Source of the DNA: DAMCZI01 sp032095175 | Lineage (GTDB): Bacteria > Bacillota > Clostridia > Clostridiales > Caloramatoraceae | Direction: 5' to 3' | DNA: 46,539 nt | Assembly: GCA_032095175.1 (NCBI GenBank) | Contig: DAMCZI010000035.1 | Coordinates: 1-46,539 of the forward strand | In this document: in pieces, positions 1-7,233 of the stretch | How positions within the stretch are numbered: position 1 is the stretch's first letter | How the letters are laid out: every line of letters begins with the position of its first letter | The notes under the pieces: generated by a model | The model's database searches: none | The model's input: the letters and a program-made list of their open reading frames with translations, nothing else | Told to the model about the DNA's origin: nothing | Position numbers and translations under genes: made by a program

Positions 1-54
1 GTAAGCGTCGTGAGGCGTTGAGCTGACTAATACTAATAGGTCGAGGGCTTGATC
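1..54 (+). rRNA. 23S rRNA, 3' end (partial)
   Basis: The window opens inside the conserved 3' terminal helix region of 23S rRNA (CTGACTAATACTAATAGG followed by TCGAGGGCTTGATC). Only the last ~54 bases are present. The exact mature 3' end is estimated from the usual terminal GGCTTGAYC. It belongs to the same operon as the 5S and tRNA-Asn genes that follow. Confidence 0.9.
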
Positions 55-121
55 ATAATTTTTACTTGAAAAGATTGTTGTGCAGTTTTGAGAGAACTGA
101 ATAAAAATTTAATTCTCTAAT

Positions 122-239
122 ATTCGGTGGCGATAGCCTCGAGGTCACACCCGTTCCCATTCCGAACACGAAGGTTAAGCTCGAGCACGCCGATGGTACT
201 TTGCGGGAGACTGCATGGGAGAGTAGGACGCCGCCGGAT
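122..239 (+). rRNA. 5S rRNA
   Basis: The region contains the 5S signature CCGTTCCCATTCCGAACACG, and the two ends (TATTCGGTGGC and GCCGCCGGATA) pair with each other as helix I. It lies about 67 bp after the 23S end, the normal order in a bacterial rrn operon. The ends are placed by helix I and may be off by one or two bases. Confidence 0.93.
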
Positions 240-271
240 ACTTAATTTAATATACAAATGTTTTTAAACGT

Positions 272-346
272 TCCGTGGTAGCTCAATGGTGGAGCATTCG
301 GCTGTTAACCGAAGGGTTGGAGGTTCGAGCCCTCTCCACGGAGCCA
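272..346 (+). tRNA. tRNA-Asn (GTT)
   Basis: A full cloverleaf is visible: acceptor stem TCCGTGG/CCACGGA, anticodon arm with loop CTGTTAA (anticodon GTT, Asn), T-arm GGTTCGAGCC, and an encoded CCA at 344-346. It follows 5S by about 30 bp and is probably co-transcribed with the rRNA operon. Confidence 0.95.
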
Positions 347-506
347 ATTTTATTTTTTGAAAGAAAATTCTGATAGAATATGAAACATTGAAATATAAAC
401 AAAGCCCCGCAGAAGACTCAATGTTCTCGCAAATCGACTAGCTAACGGTCGGGTTTCGAGGTTCGAGCCTTCTCTAGGTCGCCAATTTATTTTTTGAAAG
501 AAAATT
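347..506 (+). repeat. Direct repeat flanking downstream of tRNA-Asn and of the decayed tRNA
   Basis: The ~22 bp just after the tRNA-Asn CCA (347-369, AAT...TTTTTTGAAAGAAAATT) recur almost unchanged just after the CCA of the decayed tRNA (485-506). This indicates that the tRNA plus its downstream sequence was duplicated before the second copy degraded. Confidence 0.75.
434..484 (+). pseudogene. Degenerate tRNA (3' half only)
   Basis: An anticodon-arm-like hairpin (CGACT...GGTCG), a T-arm GGTTCGAGCC and a terminal GCCA are recognisable. No partner for the 3' acceptor strand CTAGGTC lies upstream, the loop lacks the usual T33, and the D-arm is unrecognisable. I read it as a tRNA remnant. Its identity cannot be assigned: the loop AGCTAAC could derive from a GCT or a GTT anticodon. 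The downstream flank matches that of tRNA-Asn. Confidence 0.6.
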
Positions 507-523
507 GTGAAAAGATAGAAATA

Positions 524-553
524 ACCTCTGGTGCTTTGCACCGGAGGTTTTAT
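524..553. terminator. Rho-independent terminator (rrn operon, bidirectional)
   Basis: Hairpin ACCTCtGGTGC-ttt-GCACCgGAGGT followed by TTTTAT ends the rRNA/tRNA operon. The minus-strand gene that stops at 550 also ends in it, so it can work from both sides. Confidence 0.85.
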
Positions 554-810
554 GTTAGATAGAATATAGCCATTGAGAGTACTCCTAAAGAAAGAAATAT
601 AGAAGCTAATATTAAATCTGTTTTTTCACTCCATTTATGAGGGTTGTCTACTTTGCCTATCATATGCTGAAAGGTTTCATTCATTATAATTCGTTTTTCT
701 GGAGGAGCCATTCCTGGTTCTCCGCCTTTGAAGTAGATATTTGGGTTGGAAGTCGTAAAGAAAAAGCCAGCGATGATTATCAGTACTACTCCTAGATAAA
801 AAAGAAACAT
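550..810 (-). CDS. Small two-pass membrane protein, function unknown
   Basis: An 86-residue protein with a hydrophobic N-terminal helix (LFYLGVVLIIIAGFFFTT) and a C-terminal one (LILASIFLSLGVLSMAIFYL), separated by about 45 polar residues. I do not recognise the family. Two in-frame ATGs compete, at 819 and 810. The ribosome site AAGGGG abuts the first and is 9 bases from the second, so I chose 810. It stands alone between the rRNA operon terminator and the divergent parvulin gene. The clear ribosome site and the membrane pattern support a real gene. Confidence 0.7.
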   Translation of the reverse strand: MFLFYLGVVLIIIAGFFFTTSNPNIYFKGGEPGMAPPEKRIIMNETFQHMIGKVDNPHKWSEKTDLILASIFLSLGVLSMAIFYLT

Positions 811-979
811 AATAAACATCCCCTTAAATAATGATATTAGTTATTTATAATATCACAACAGGTAATATATGTCAAACGATTAGCTGTTCAAAAAAACTTT
901 GTTTAAACAGGGTATTTGTGTTATTGTATTATTGTTAGCTTAAAATAACAAATTAATTTTATTGAAAAGGAGAAACTCG

Positions 980-1726
980 ATGGATAAGAAGGTTTTAGCC
1001 GTAGTTAATGGCAGAGAAATTACACAGAAGGATTTTGATATGGCTGTATCAAAGTTTCCACAGGATAGAAAGGCATTTTTCCAAACTGAAGATGGAAAGA
1101 AACAAATGCTTGAACAGCTAGTATCATGGGAGATTATGTATAACTATGCCGTTAGCGAAGGATTTGATAAAACAGAGGAATTTAAATCACAGCTTGAAGA
1201 TGCAAAAAGAGCTATATTAACACAGTTTGCAATTCAAAATGTTATTTCAGATATCAAGGTAGAGGAAGAAGAAGCTAAGGAATACTACAATGATAACCTT
1301 GATTACTTTAAAGAAGGACCAAAGGTAAGTGCAAAACACATTCTTGTTGATTCTGAGGAAAAGGCATTTGAGATTCTTGAAGAAATAAACAAAGGAATGA
1401 AATTTGAGGAAGCTGCACAGCAGTACTCATCCTGCCCATCTAAAGCACAGGGGGGAAGTCTTGGAGAGTTTGCTAGAGGAGCTATGGTACCAGAGTTTGA
1501 AGAAGCAGCATTTAACCTTGAAGTTGGAGTTATAAGCCAGCCTGTTAAGACTCAGTTTGGATATCATCTTATTTTGGTAGATAATAAAAATGAGGAAGAA
1601 GTAAAGTCATATGAAGAGGTTGAGGGCATGATAAAGGCACATATGCTTCAGGAGAAGCAGAGCTACAACTACATGCAGAAGGTTAACAGCCTTAGAGACA
1701 AATATGGAGTAAAAATAAACGAGTAA
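980..1726 (+). CDS. Parvulin-type peptidyl-prolyl isomerase (PpiC/PrsA-like, cytoplasmic)
   Basis: A 248-residue protein with an N-terminal SurA/PrsA-like helical segment (VNGREITQKDFD...) and a central-to-C-terminal parvulin domain at about residues 112-205 (KVSAKHILVDSEEKAFEIL, QGGSLGEFARG, FGYHLILV). Such domains catalyse cis/trans isomerisation of prolyl bonds and act as foldases. There is no signal peptide or lipobox, unlike PrsA, so the protein should be cytoplasmic. A TTG 18 bases upstream is in frame, but the ribosome site AAGGAG lies 7 bases before the ATG at 980, which I take as the start. It is monocistronic, ending at a strong terminator. Confidence 0.92.
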   Translation: MDKKVLAVVNGREITQKDFDMAVSKFPQDRKAFFQTEDGKKQMLEQLVSWEIMYNYAVSEGFDKTEEFKSQLEDAKRAILTQFAIQNVISDIKVEEEEAKEYYNDNLDYFKEGPKVSAKHILVDSEEKAFEILEEINKGMKFEEAAQQYSSCPSKAQGGSLGEFARGAMVPEFEEAAFNLEVGVISQPVKTQFGYHLILVDNKNEEEVKSYEEVEGMIKAHMLQEKQSYNYMQKVNSLRDKYGVKINE

Positions 1727-1743
1727 TTAATACAAAATACATA

Positions 1744-1778
1744 GGACAGCCTATTATAAAAATAGTGCTGTCCTTTTT
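1744..1778. terminator. Rho-independent terminator
   Basis: GGACAGC at 1744-1750 pairs with GCTGTCC at 1767-1773 and is followed by TTTTTAT. It sits between the convergent parvulin and cblS genes and probably serves the parvulin gene on the plus strand. Confidence 0.88.
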
Positions 1779-1779
1779 A

Positions 1780-2502
1780 TCACTTTAGAGTACCTATTTT
1801 TGTTAGTTTAAGATTTTGTATTGGATCAATTGGCTTACTGGCTACTATTATTGTTATAGTACTCGGTCCTCCGGATTTTTCAAGATTATAATCTATGTCT
1901 TGCTCTAAAGATAATTTAAGCCCGAGTTCATTAAGCATTTTATTCAATTCTCCATTAACACCTGTGGAGCCTACAGGTATTATTTCATGTATATCTCTGT
2001 TATTTAGGAGTTCTACTATTGTATTGGCTCTGGTTATCTTGTCTGGATTGTTTAAGACTTCATTTCCAAGAAGGGGAAGTCCCAGGGTATATACAAGGTC
2101 TCCAGTACTAACTTTTCCAAGAAGCAGCTTATGCTTGTTAACTCTTCCGAATACTGTTACTCCAAGGGCAGTCATTGAGGTTTTCATGTTTTTTTCTGTA
2201 CTTATTGTAATTGGTATGTTAAGACCAACTTCGGACAGTTCATCATTTATACCATTTAATATTTCATCTCCAGTAGGATGAGGTTCATTACATATATTAA
2301 CGCTCATACCTATCGGAAGGGCATTTACTGAAAGAACCTCCATCAAGCACACCCTTGCTGTATATTTACCTGCAATAAATGGAGGGGCCTTTACAACATC
2401 CCCTTCTTTAGAGCCTATACCACCACATGAATCACATGCTGCCACAAGTACTTCATCACCTACTATAGGTATTATCTCAGTATCTCTATAGCTATATTTC
2501 AT
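1780..2502 (-). CDS. cblS: Alpha-ribazole kinase-like protein (AIR-synthase/PurM-like fold)
   Basis: A 240-residue protein with the N-terminal glycine-rich block of PurM/SelD-like ATP-using enzymes (GDEVLVAACDSCGGIGSKEG) and further blocks (MSVNICNEPHPTGDEIL, GVTVFGRV). Known biology: CblS proteins of Firmicutes phosphorylate alpha-ribazole, the lower-ligand nucleoside of B12, and pair with the transporter CblT. Here the gene directly follows an ECF S-component gene behind a cobalamin riboswitch, which is that arrangement. The assignment rests on fold plus context. The ATG at 2502 overlaps the cblT stop by 11 bp and has AGGG about 9 bases upstream; an upstream ATG at 2520 lacks a ribosome site. 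Confidence 0.7.
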   Translation of the reverse strand: MKYSYRDTEIIPIVGDEVLVAACDSCGGIGSKEGDVVKAPPFIAGKYTARVCLMEVLSVNALPIGMSVNICNEPHPTGDEILNGINDELSEVGLNIPITISTEKNMKTSMTALGVTVFGRVNKHKLLLGKVSTGDLVYTLGLPLLGNEVLNNPDKITRANTIVELLNNRDIHEIIPVGSTGVNGELNKMLNELGLKLSLEQDIDYNLEKSGGPSTITIIVASKPIDPIQNLKLTKIGTLK

Positions 2503-3001
2503 TCTTTTTAACCCTATCATTAAAACCTAAACCGGCCTTTGTAATTATTGTGCTTATTATGTCTGCCATAACTACATTTATACCACTAGCAACAAGAAGA
2601 ATAGGTATAAGGCCTAGTAGTAATTGTGGGTTTGATTTTGGAAGCAGCATAAGTAAAAGTGGGGCACCAGCACCATTTACAATTGTTCCAACAATAGATG
2701 CAAAGAATATATTAGTTTTTTCATATGTAAAACTAAATAAATAAACTGTTATAGCCATAACTACCGCAATAATCAAATGCACAGGTAATGTTAATGGAAA
2801 ACCTGCGTTAAGTGATGTTGCAATGTGACCTAAGAATCCAACTACTGCTCCTGGGATTCCTCCAAGCAATATTCCTGCTGCATAGGCAGGCATTGCATCT
2901 AATGCTACAGTACCAGTTGGACTTGGAATTTTGATAAAGGCGCATACTACACTTAGGGCGATTAATAACCCCATAAGTACTAATTTTTTTGTCTTGTTCA
3001 T
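2492..3001 (-). CDS. cblT: ECF transporter S component, predicted alpha-ribazole/corrinoid-precursor transporter (CblT-like)
   Basis: A 169-residue, very hydrophobic protein with about five or six membrane segments. It has the ECF S-component N-terminal pattern (LVLMGLLIALSVVCAFIKIPSP), followed by a small-residue-rich helix pair (PAYAAGILLGGIPGAVVGFLG). S components bind a substrate and use a shared energising module (EcfT/EcfA), which is not encoded in this window. The substrate is inferred from the B12 riboswitch upstream and the overlapping cblS gene downstream. The start ATG at 3001 follows AAAGGATG. A thiamine- or folate-type substrate is possible but disfavoured by the riboswitch class. 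Confidence 0.78.
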   Translation of the reverse strand: MNKTKKLVLMGLLIALSVVCAFIKIPSPTGTVALDAMPAYAAGILLGGIPGAVVGFLGHIATSLNAGFPLTLPVHLIIAVVMAITVYLFSFTYEKTNIFFASIVGTIVNGAGAPLLLMLLPKSNPQLLLGLIPILLVASGINVVMADIISTIITKAGLGFNDRVKKNEI

Positions 3002-3094
3002 TTAAATCATCCTTTCATTTGCTGTTCATTATTTATGGCCAATCTTAAAACATATTGTATAAGGTATTTATAATTTCTACATGGCCATTATTTA

Positions 3095-3127
3095 ATAAAT
3101 AAAAAAGGGACTCCATTCAGAGTCCCT
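3095..3127 (-). terminator. Attenuator terminator between the B12 riboswitch and cblT
   Basis: On the minus strand, GGGACTC-tgaatg-GAGTCCC is followed directly by TTTTTTATTTATT. It lies between the riboswitch aptamer and the cblT start, as expected for B12-dependent premature termination. Confidence 0.88.
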
Positions 3128-3203
3128 AAATACCTAACAAATACTGCATTTTAAAGCAAATTAAATTAAGTATATTACTTCCCTCCGAAATAATAACACA
3201 TCT

Positions 3204-3360
3204 ACAATATATGCAGGTTTCCTGGCTATCACTTCATCCTAGTTTCTCTCCTTCCCGAAATAACGGTGGAAAATAAGATTTCGTCTGTGAATACAGTAGC
3301 GGGGGCTGCATCGGAATCTAACCGATTTCCCTTTTAACCTTTTTCAAGGCACATATATTG
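3204..3360 (-). promoter_or_regulatory. Cobalamin (B12) riboswitch
   Basis: Reading the minus strand, the closing stem CAATATATG/CATATATTG brackets the B12-aptamer landmarks in order: GTGCC, AAAAGGGAA, GATGCAGCCCCCGCTACTGT (the B12-box-type core), GGGAAGG, AGGATGAAGTGATAGCCAGG and ACCTGC. It sits in the cblT leader with a terminator hairpin downstream, so high cobalamin should switch off the cblT-cblS pair. Confidence 0.95.
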
Positions 3361-3471
3361 TAATATTAAAATTTAAAAATTAAATATTATGATTTTACAT
3401 AACATTCATAGTATACAAGAAATTTTCTGCATTTACAATATGGAATTTTAGCTTATAAATATTATAAAATA

Positions 3472-3504
3472 AAATGTGCCGATAATTAATTTGTTATCGA
3501 CACA
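3472..3504 (-). terminator. Rho-independent terminator of hpt
   Basis: On the minus strand, GTGTCGATAAC pairs with ATTATCGGCAC across a short loop, followed by ATTTTATTTTAT. It lies about 30 bp after the hpt stop and separates hpt from the riboswitch leader. Confidence 0.8.
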
Positions 3505-3535
3505 TAGAAATACATTGTTGTTATAAAAGTTAAAT

Positions 3536-4063
3536 TTATTTCTCTTCCCAATTAAATATATATGGTATGTTTCTGTAGTAGTCGCCATAGTTCAAGCCAT
3601 AGCCTACAACAAATACATCTGGTATTTCAAAGCAGCAGTAGTCAGGAACTAAGGTAAGTTTTCTTCTCTCTGGCTTATCAAGAAGCACGCAGCACTTAAC
3701 ACTTGCTGGGTTAAGCTTTTTAACGTGTTCTATTACAAAATTCATAGTAATTCCTGTATCAACTATATCATCAACTATTAGTACATCATAACCTTCAAGG
3801 TTATCTGAAATATCCTGAACAACCTTAACATTTCCAGTTGAAGTTTCTCCGTGACCATAGCTTGAAGTAGCCATAAATCCTATTTTAACGGGAACTGATA
3901 ACTGCCTTACAAGATCCGCAGTAAAGATAAAGCTTCCTCTAAGAAGAGATAGTACATATAGTTTTTTACCATCGTAATCCTTAGATAAATTTTTACCAAC
4001 CTCAGATATTCTTTCCCTTATTTCTTCTGAAGATAATAATATGTTTACCTTTTTATCCTCCAT
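3536..4063 (-). CDS. hpt: Hypoxanthine phosphoribosyltransferase
   Basis: A 175-residue type I phosphoribosyltransferase. The PRPP loop VLIVDDIVDTGIT lies at residues 94-106, with the flexible-loop region ATSSYGHGETSTGNVK before it and the purine-recognition end DVFVVGYGLNYGDYYRNIPYI after it. It converts hypoxanthine (and usually guanine) plus PRPP to IMP/GMP in purine salvage. Length and motif order are normal for the family. The start ATG has GGAGGG 7 bases upstream. It is a single-gene unit with its own terminator, divergent from hflX. Confidence 0.95.
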   Translation of the reverse strand: MEDKKVNILLSSEEIRERISEVGKNLSKDYDGKKLYVLSLLRGSFIFTADLVRQLSVPVKIGFMATSSYGHGETSTGNVKVVQDISDNLEGYDVLIVDDIVDTGITMNFVIEHVKKLNPASVKCCVLLDKPERRKLTLVPDYCCFEIPDVFVVGYGLNYGDYYRNIPYIFNWEEK

Positions 4064-4263
4064 TTTATCCCTCCATAATAATTATATATAATTGACAACC
4101 GGGTAAAATCATATTGAATTGACTTTCCGATTAATATCAAAAAATACTTTAGAATTATCTATAGTGTATGATAAGTATAGATTCAATATAATTTAAAATT
4201 ATAATGCTGTCAAGGCGTGAAGAAAAGATGTATAATAATTTAAGTATACAGGAGGTGCTATTA

Positions 4264-6069
4264 ATGATAAGAGGAAACATTGATGGAGTTAAGAAAATAT
4301 ATATAAGTGCACTTGAGGAATTGTATGAAGTTGATTGTGACAAGAATGTTATTATTACCATGGAGCTTCTTGAAGTTATATGCAATATTTCCTATGAAAT
4401 AAACAGAGAAATATCCATGTATATAAATAGGAGAGGAAAGGTAGTTGATATAGCAATTGGAGATGCCAGCACCGTAAAGCTTGAGGAAATGAGTGAAAAG
4501 AGGAGCCAAAACGGTCCATCTGGTATTAGATGTATTCATACCCATCCATCTGGTCAGCCTGAGTTATCACCAATGGATGTAACTGCTCTTATAGATTTAA
4601 AGTTTGATTGTATGACTGCAGTTGGATTAAATGAAGATAAGCCAGAAAATTTTTCAGTAGGATATCTTTCAGTAGAAAATGGCAAGCTTGAGGATAAGGC
4701 AGTTATTCAGGGTCCATATGGTATTGGTAGAATAGGTGAGGTGGACTTTTTAAGTACTGTTAAAAGTATAGAAGAAGGTATTTATGATAAAACCCATGAT
4801 ATTCTCGAAAATGAAAAGGAGAGGGTAATACTTGTTGGCAGTTCCTCCAGTGATCTATACAGCCCGGAGGAATCATTGGATGAATTAAAAGAGCTTGCTG
4901 AAACTGCAGGTGCAGAGGTTGTTTATAGAGTTATTCAAAATAGAGCAAAGGTAGATAAAGCCTATTATGTAGGCAGCGGAAAGGCATCTGAAATAGCTAA
5001 CTTGAGGCAGAGTATAATGGCCGATTCGGTTATATTTGATGATGAGCTAACAGGAGCTCAGGTTAGGAATCTTGAGGAACTGATAGGCTGCAAGGTTATA
5101 GATAGGACTACACTAATACTTGATATATTTGCGCAAAGGGCAAAATCCAGGGATGGAAAGATACAAGTTGAACTGGCACAGCTAAAGTATAGGTTACCAA
5201 GGCTTATTGGGCTTGGAGGAAGATTGTCAAGGACAGGTGGAGGAATTGGTACAAAAGGACCAGGGGAAAAGAAGCTTGAGATAGATAAAAGGCATATTAG
5301 GAACAGAATAATAGACCTTGAAAGAGAACTTGATGAAATGAAAAAGGTGAGAAATATTCAAAGGGAAAAGAGAAAAGCAAATGAGGTTCCTGTTGTATCC
5401 CTTGTGGGATATACAAATGCGGGCAAATCTACACTTAGAAATAAATTGTGTGAGATGGCCGGTATGGATAAGGAAAAGGTATTTGAAGCCAATATGCTTT
5501 TTGCGACCCTTGATACCACAACCCGCCTTGTTTCTCTACCCTCTGGGAAGGATGCTTTGATGTCTGATACAGTTGGATTCATTAGAAAGCTTCCACATGA
5601 CCTTGTAGAAGCCTTTAAATCCACATTGGAGGAGATAGTTTACAGTGATCTCCTTATACATTTGGTAGATGCATCTAATAAAAATGCTGGTGTTCAGATT
5701 GAAACTGTAAACAAGGTTCTTAAGGAGATAGGTGCTGAACATAAGAAAGTTATACTTGTATTTAACAAGATAGATGCTGCTGATGAGGATGATATTTCTC
5801 TTCTGAGATCAAAGCACAGTGACTATATTGAGATTTCAGCTCGTGAGAATATTAACCTTGATAAGCTGCTGGAAATAATAGAAAAAGAAGTATATAAAGA
5901 CATGGTTGATGCAGAACTTTTAATTCCCTATGGAGAAGGAAAAATTGTATCATATCTTCATAATAACAATTGTGTAGAAGCCGAGGAATACAGAAGTGAT
6001 GGCATATATGTTAAGATAAGGACTACCCAGGACGTATTTGGAAGGGTTAGAGATTACCAGATAATATAA
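4264..6069 (+). CDS. hflX: GTPase HflX with an N-terminal RadC/JAMM-like extension
   Basis: A 601-residue protein. From about residue 190 it is a normal HflX: ribosome-binding N-domain (SSSDLYSPEESLDELKELAE), the GGRLSRTGGGIGTKGPGEK linker, then a G domain with GYTNAGKST (about 382-390), DTVGFIRKLP and NKID. HflX binds 50S/70S ribosomes and rescues or recycles stalled ones. The first ~170 residues are extra and carry HTHPSGQPELSPMD at 92-105, which fits the JAMM metal motif HxHx7Sx2D, with E49 as the likely upstream glutamate, as in RadC. The start ATG at 4264 follows GGAGGTG; an in-frame ATG at 4204 has no comparable site. Protease activity of the N-domain is inference. Confidence 0.93.
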   Translation: MIRGNIDGVKKIYISALEELYEVDCDKNVIITMELLEVICNISYEINREISMYINRRGKVVDIAIGDASTVKLEEMSEKRSQNGPSGIRCIHTHPSGQPELSPMDVTALIDLKFDCMTAVGLNEDKPENFSVGYLSVENGKLEDKAVIQGPYGIGRIGEVDFLSTVKSIEEGIYDKTHDILENEKERVILVGSSSSDLYSPEESLDELKELAETAGAEVVYRVIQNRAKVDKAYYVGSGKASEIANLRQSIMADSVIFDDELTGAQVRNLEELIGCKVIDRTTLILDIFAQRAKSRDGKIQVELAQLKYRLPRLIGLGGRLSRTGGGIGTKGPGEKKLEIDKRHIRNRIIDLERELDEMKKVRNIQREKRKANEVPVVSLVGYTNAGKSTLRNKLCEMAGMDKEKVFEANMLFATLDTTTRLVSLPSGKDALMSDTVGFIRKLPHDLVEAFKSTLEEIVYSDLLIHLVDASNKNAGVQIETVNKVLKEIGAEHKKVILVFNKIDAADEDDISLLRSKHSDYIEISARENINLDKLLEIIEKEVYKDMVDAELLIPYGEGKIVSYLHNNNCVEAEEYRSDGIYVKIRTTQDVFGRVRDYQII

Positions 6070-6076
6070 GGGAATG

Positions 6077-6142
6077 AATATATGCAGGTTAGAACAAGCT
6101 TTTAAGAGGTCAGCAAATGTATAAGTTGTAACCTGCATATAT
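6077..6142. repeat. 15-bp inverted repeat with long loop after hflX
   Basis: AATATATGCAGGTTA at 6077-6091 is exactly complementary to TAACCTGCATATATT at 6128-6142, with a 36-base loop. No T-run follows. It may end hflX transcription or stabilise its 3' end, or be another small palindromic element like those that follow. Confidence 0.7.
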
Positions 6143-6154
6143 TATATATTATTA

Positions 6155-6268
6155 TATTAATCGTACTAAAGATTTTTCATTGGGTATTGTGGGGTTAATG
6201 AATCAAGGAATATGATTTCCCATGAATGTTTGGGGTTGAGCGATGTAGAATCATTTAGGTGAAACATA
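6155..6268 (+). repeat. Family A palindromic element, copy A1
   Basis: First of six family A copies. It begins TATTAATCG, ends GTGAAACATA and is flanked by TA. Hairpin 1 (ATTAATCGTAC/GTGGGGTTAAT) is weakened by changes here. The loop segment GATTTTTCATTG is complementary to CGATGTAGAATC in the loop of hairpin 2, allowing G-U pairs and one mismatch. It sits between hflX and the satD promoter and has no coding potential. Confidence 0.85.
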
Positions 6269-6297
6269 TAGGTAGAAATATTTGATTAGTTATGTAA

Positions 6298-6326
6298 TTG
6301 TATTTTAATATATATATTGGTATAAT
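6298..6326 (+). promoter_or_regulatory. Sigma-A-type promoter of the satD operon
   Basis: TTGTAT at 6298-6303 and TATAAT at 6321-6326 are separated by 17 bases, about 28 bases before the GTG start of the SatD gene. The promoter lies just downstream of element A1. Confidence 0.75.
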
Positions 6327-6354
6327 TTAGTTAATTTCTAAGGGAGGTGGTTTT

Positions 6355-7233
6355 GTGGCTGCAGAGAAATTATATGGTGTCGTTACTATGGATATAGTTG
6401 GTTCCAGGAAAATAAACAATAGAATACATATACAGGATAAGCTAAATACATATATAAAGCATATTAACAGAAAATATGATGGAATACTGCCTTCAAAAAT
6501 AAGTATAACTCTAGGAGATGAATGGCAGCTCATTACAGACAGGCCTGAGGAATGTTATAATCTTTTTCATGAATTTCAAAAGCTGCTGTGGCTTGATGGA
6601 ATAAAGGTGTATGCTGGTATAGGTATTGGCCATTTAAGTACCAGGATTTATGAGGATATTAGAAAAATGGATGGATCTTGTTTTGTTTCAGCCAGGGAAG
6701 CAATTGAAATTGCAAAAACAAAATATATAAAAAAGAGTAATTTTATACACAGCAAGGAAAATCGTGTTTATTTCAAGTACGATGGAGTATCTGACAATAA
6801 GTTGCTCTTTAAGAAATTTTATAAGGATCATAGGGAGGTTGCTATAACACAGGATGCCAACAGAAAGTTAGGCATTCATGCTGAAGATGAATTTGGACAG
6901 CCACCTTATATTGAGAATGTAATAAACACTATAATAGAGAATAATGAAATTCTAAAAGAAAAAATGACAGCAAGCCAGAAGAAAATATATTATTTGTACA
7001 GTGAGCTTGGATCCTATACTAGAATAATTGATTTTCTTGAAGGGAAACTTCTTGATGAAGATGATAAAAGGCTTGCAGGCTTTTATATAGGAAATGTATC
7101 AACTTCCAAGGAATCTGAAAGCGGTATAAGCCAGAAGCTTAGTAGTGCTAATTATTGGACAATACAGCATAATCAAAAAATGGTTTTTGATCTGCTATAT
7201 TATTTTTTCAGTTTGGGGGATGTATCAGAATGA
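6355..7233 (+). CDS. SatD family protein (class III cyclase-like domain plus C-terminal HTH-like region)
   Basis: A 292-residue SatD-family protein starting at GTG (GGAGGTGG upstream). Residues 8-125 show DIVGSR (D13), ITLGDEWQ (D55), YAGIGIG (88-92) and SCFVSAREAIEIAK. This order resembles class III nucleotide cyclases (DIVGFT, GD, IGIHTG, AAR), suggesting a palm-type nucleotide-binding domain; that is inference. The C-terminal third (TASQKKIYYLYSELG..., SGISQKLSSANYWTIQHNQK) looks like a sigma-region-4-type helix-turn-helix. Its stop overlaps the next start (ATGA), so it is coupled to the DUF3307 membrane gene. The biochemical activity of SatD proteins is not known to me. Confidence 0.82.
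   Translation: MAAEKLYGVVTMDIVGSRKINNRIHIQDKLNTYIKHINRKYDGILPSKISITLGDEWQLITDRPEECYNLFHEFQKLLWLDGIKVYAGIGIGHLSTRIYEDIRKMDGSCFVSAREAIEIAKTKYIKKSNFIHSKENRVYFKYDGVSDNKLLFKKFYKDHREVAITQDANRKLGIHAEDEFGQPPYIENVINTIIENNEILKEKMTASQKKIYYLYSELGSYTRIIDFLEGKLLDEDDKRLAGFYIGNVSTSKESESGISQKLSSANYWTIQHNQKMVFDLLYYFFSLGDVSE

Noticed and set aside
350..541. 63-residue minus-strand frame
   Set aside because: It is antisense to the tRNA remnant and terminator. The protein-like REGSNL segment is the usual artefact of reading tRNA backwards.
6155..6268. Family A as an IS200/IS605-type palindromic element
   Set aside because: Hairpins near both ends suggested this, but insertion A4 shows a TA duplication, which that family does not make.
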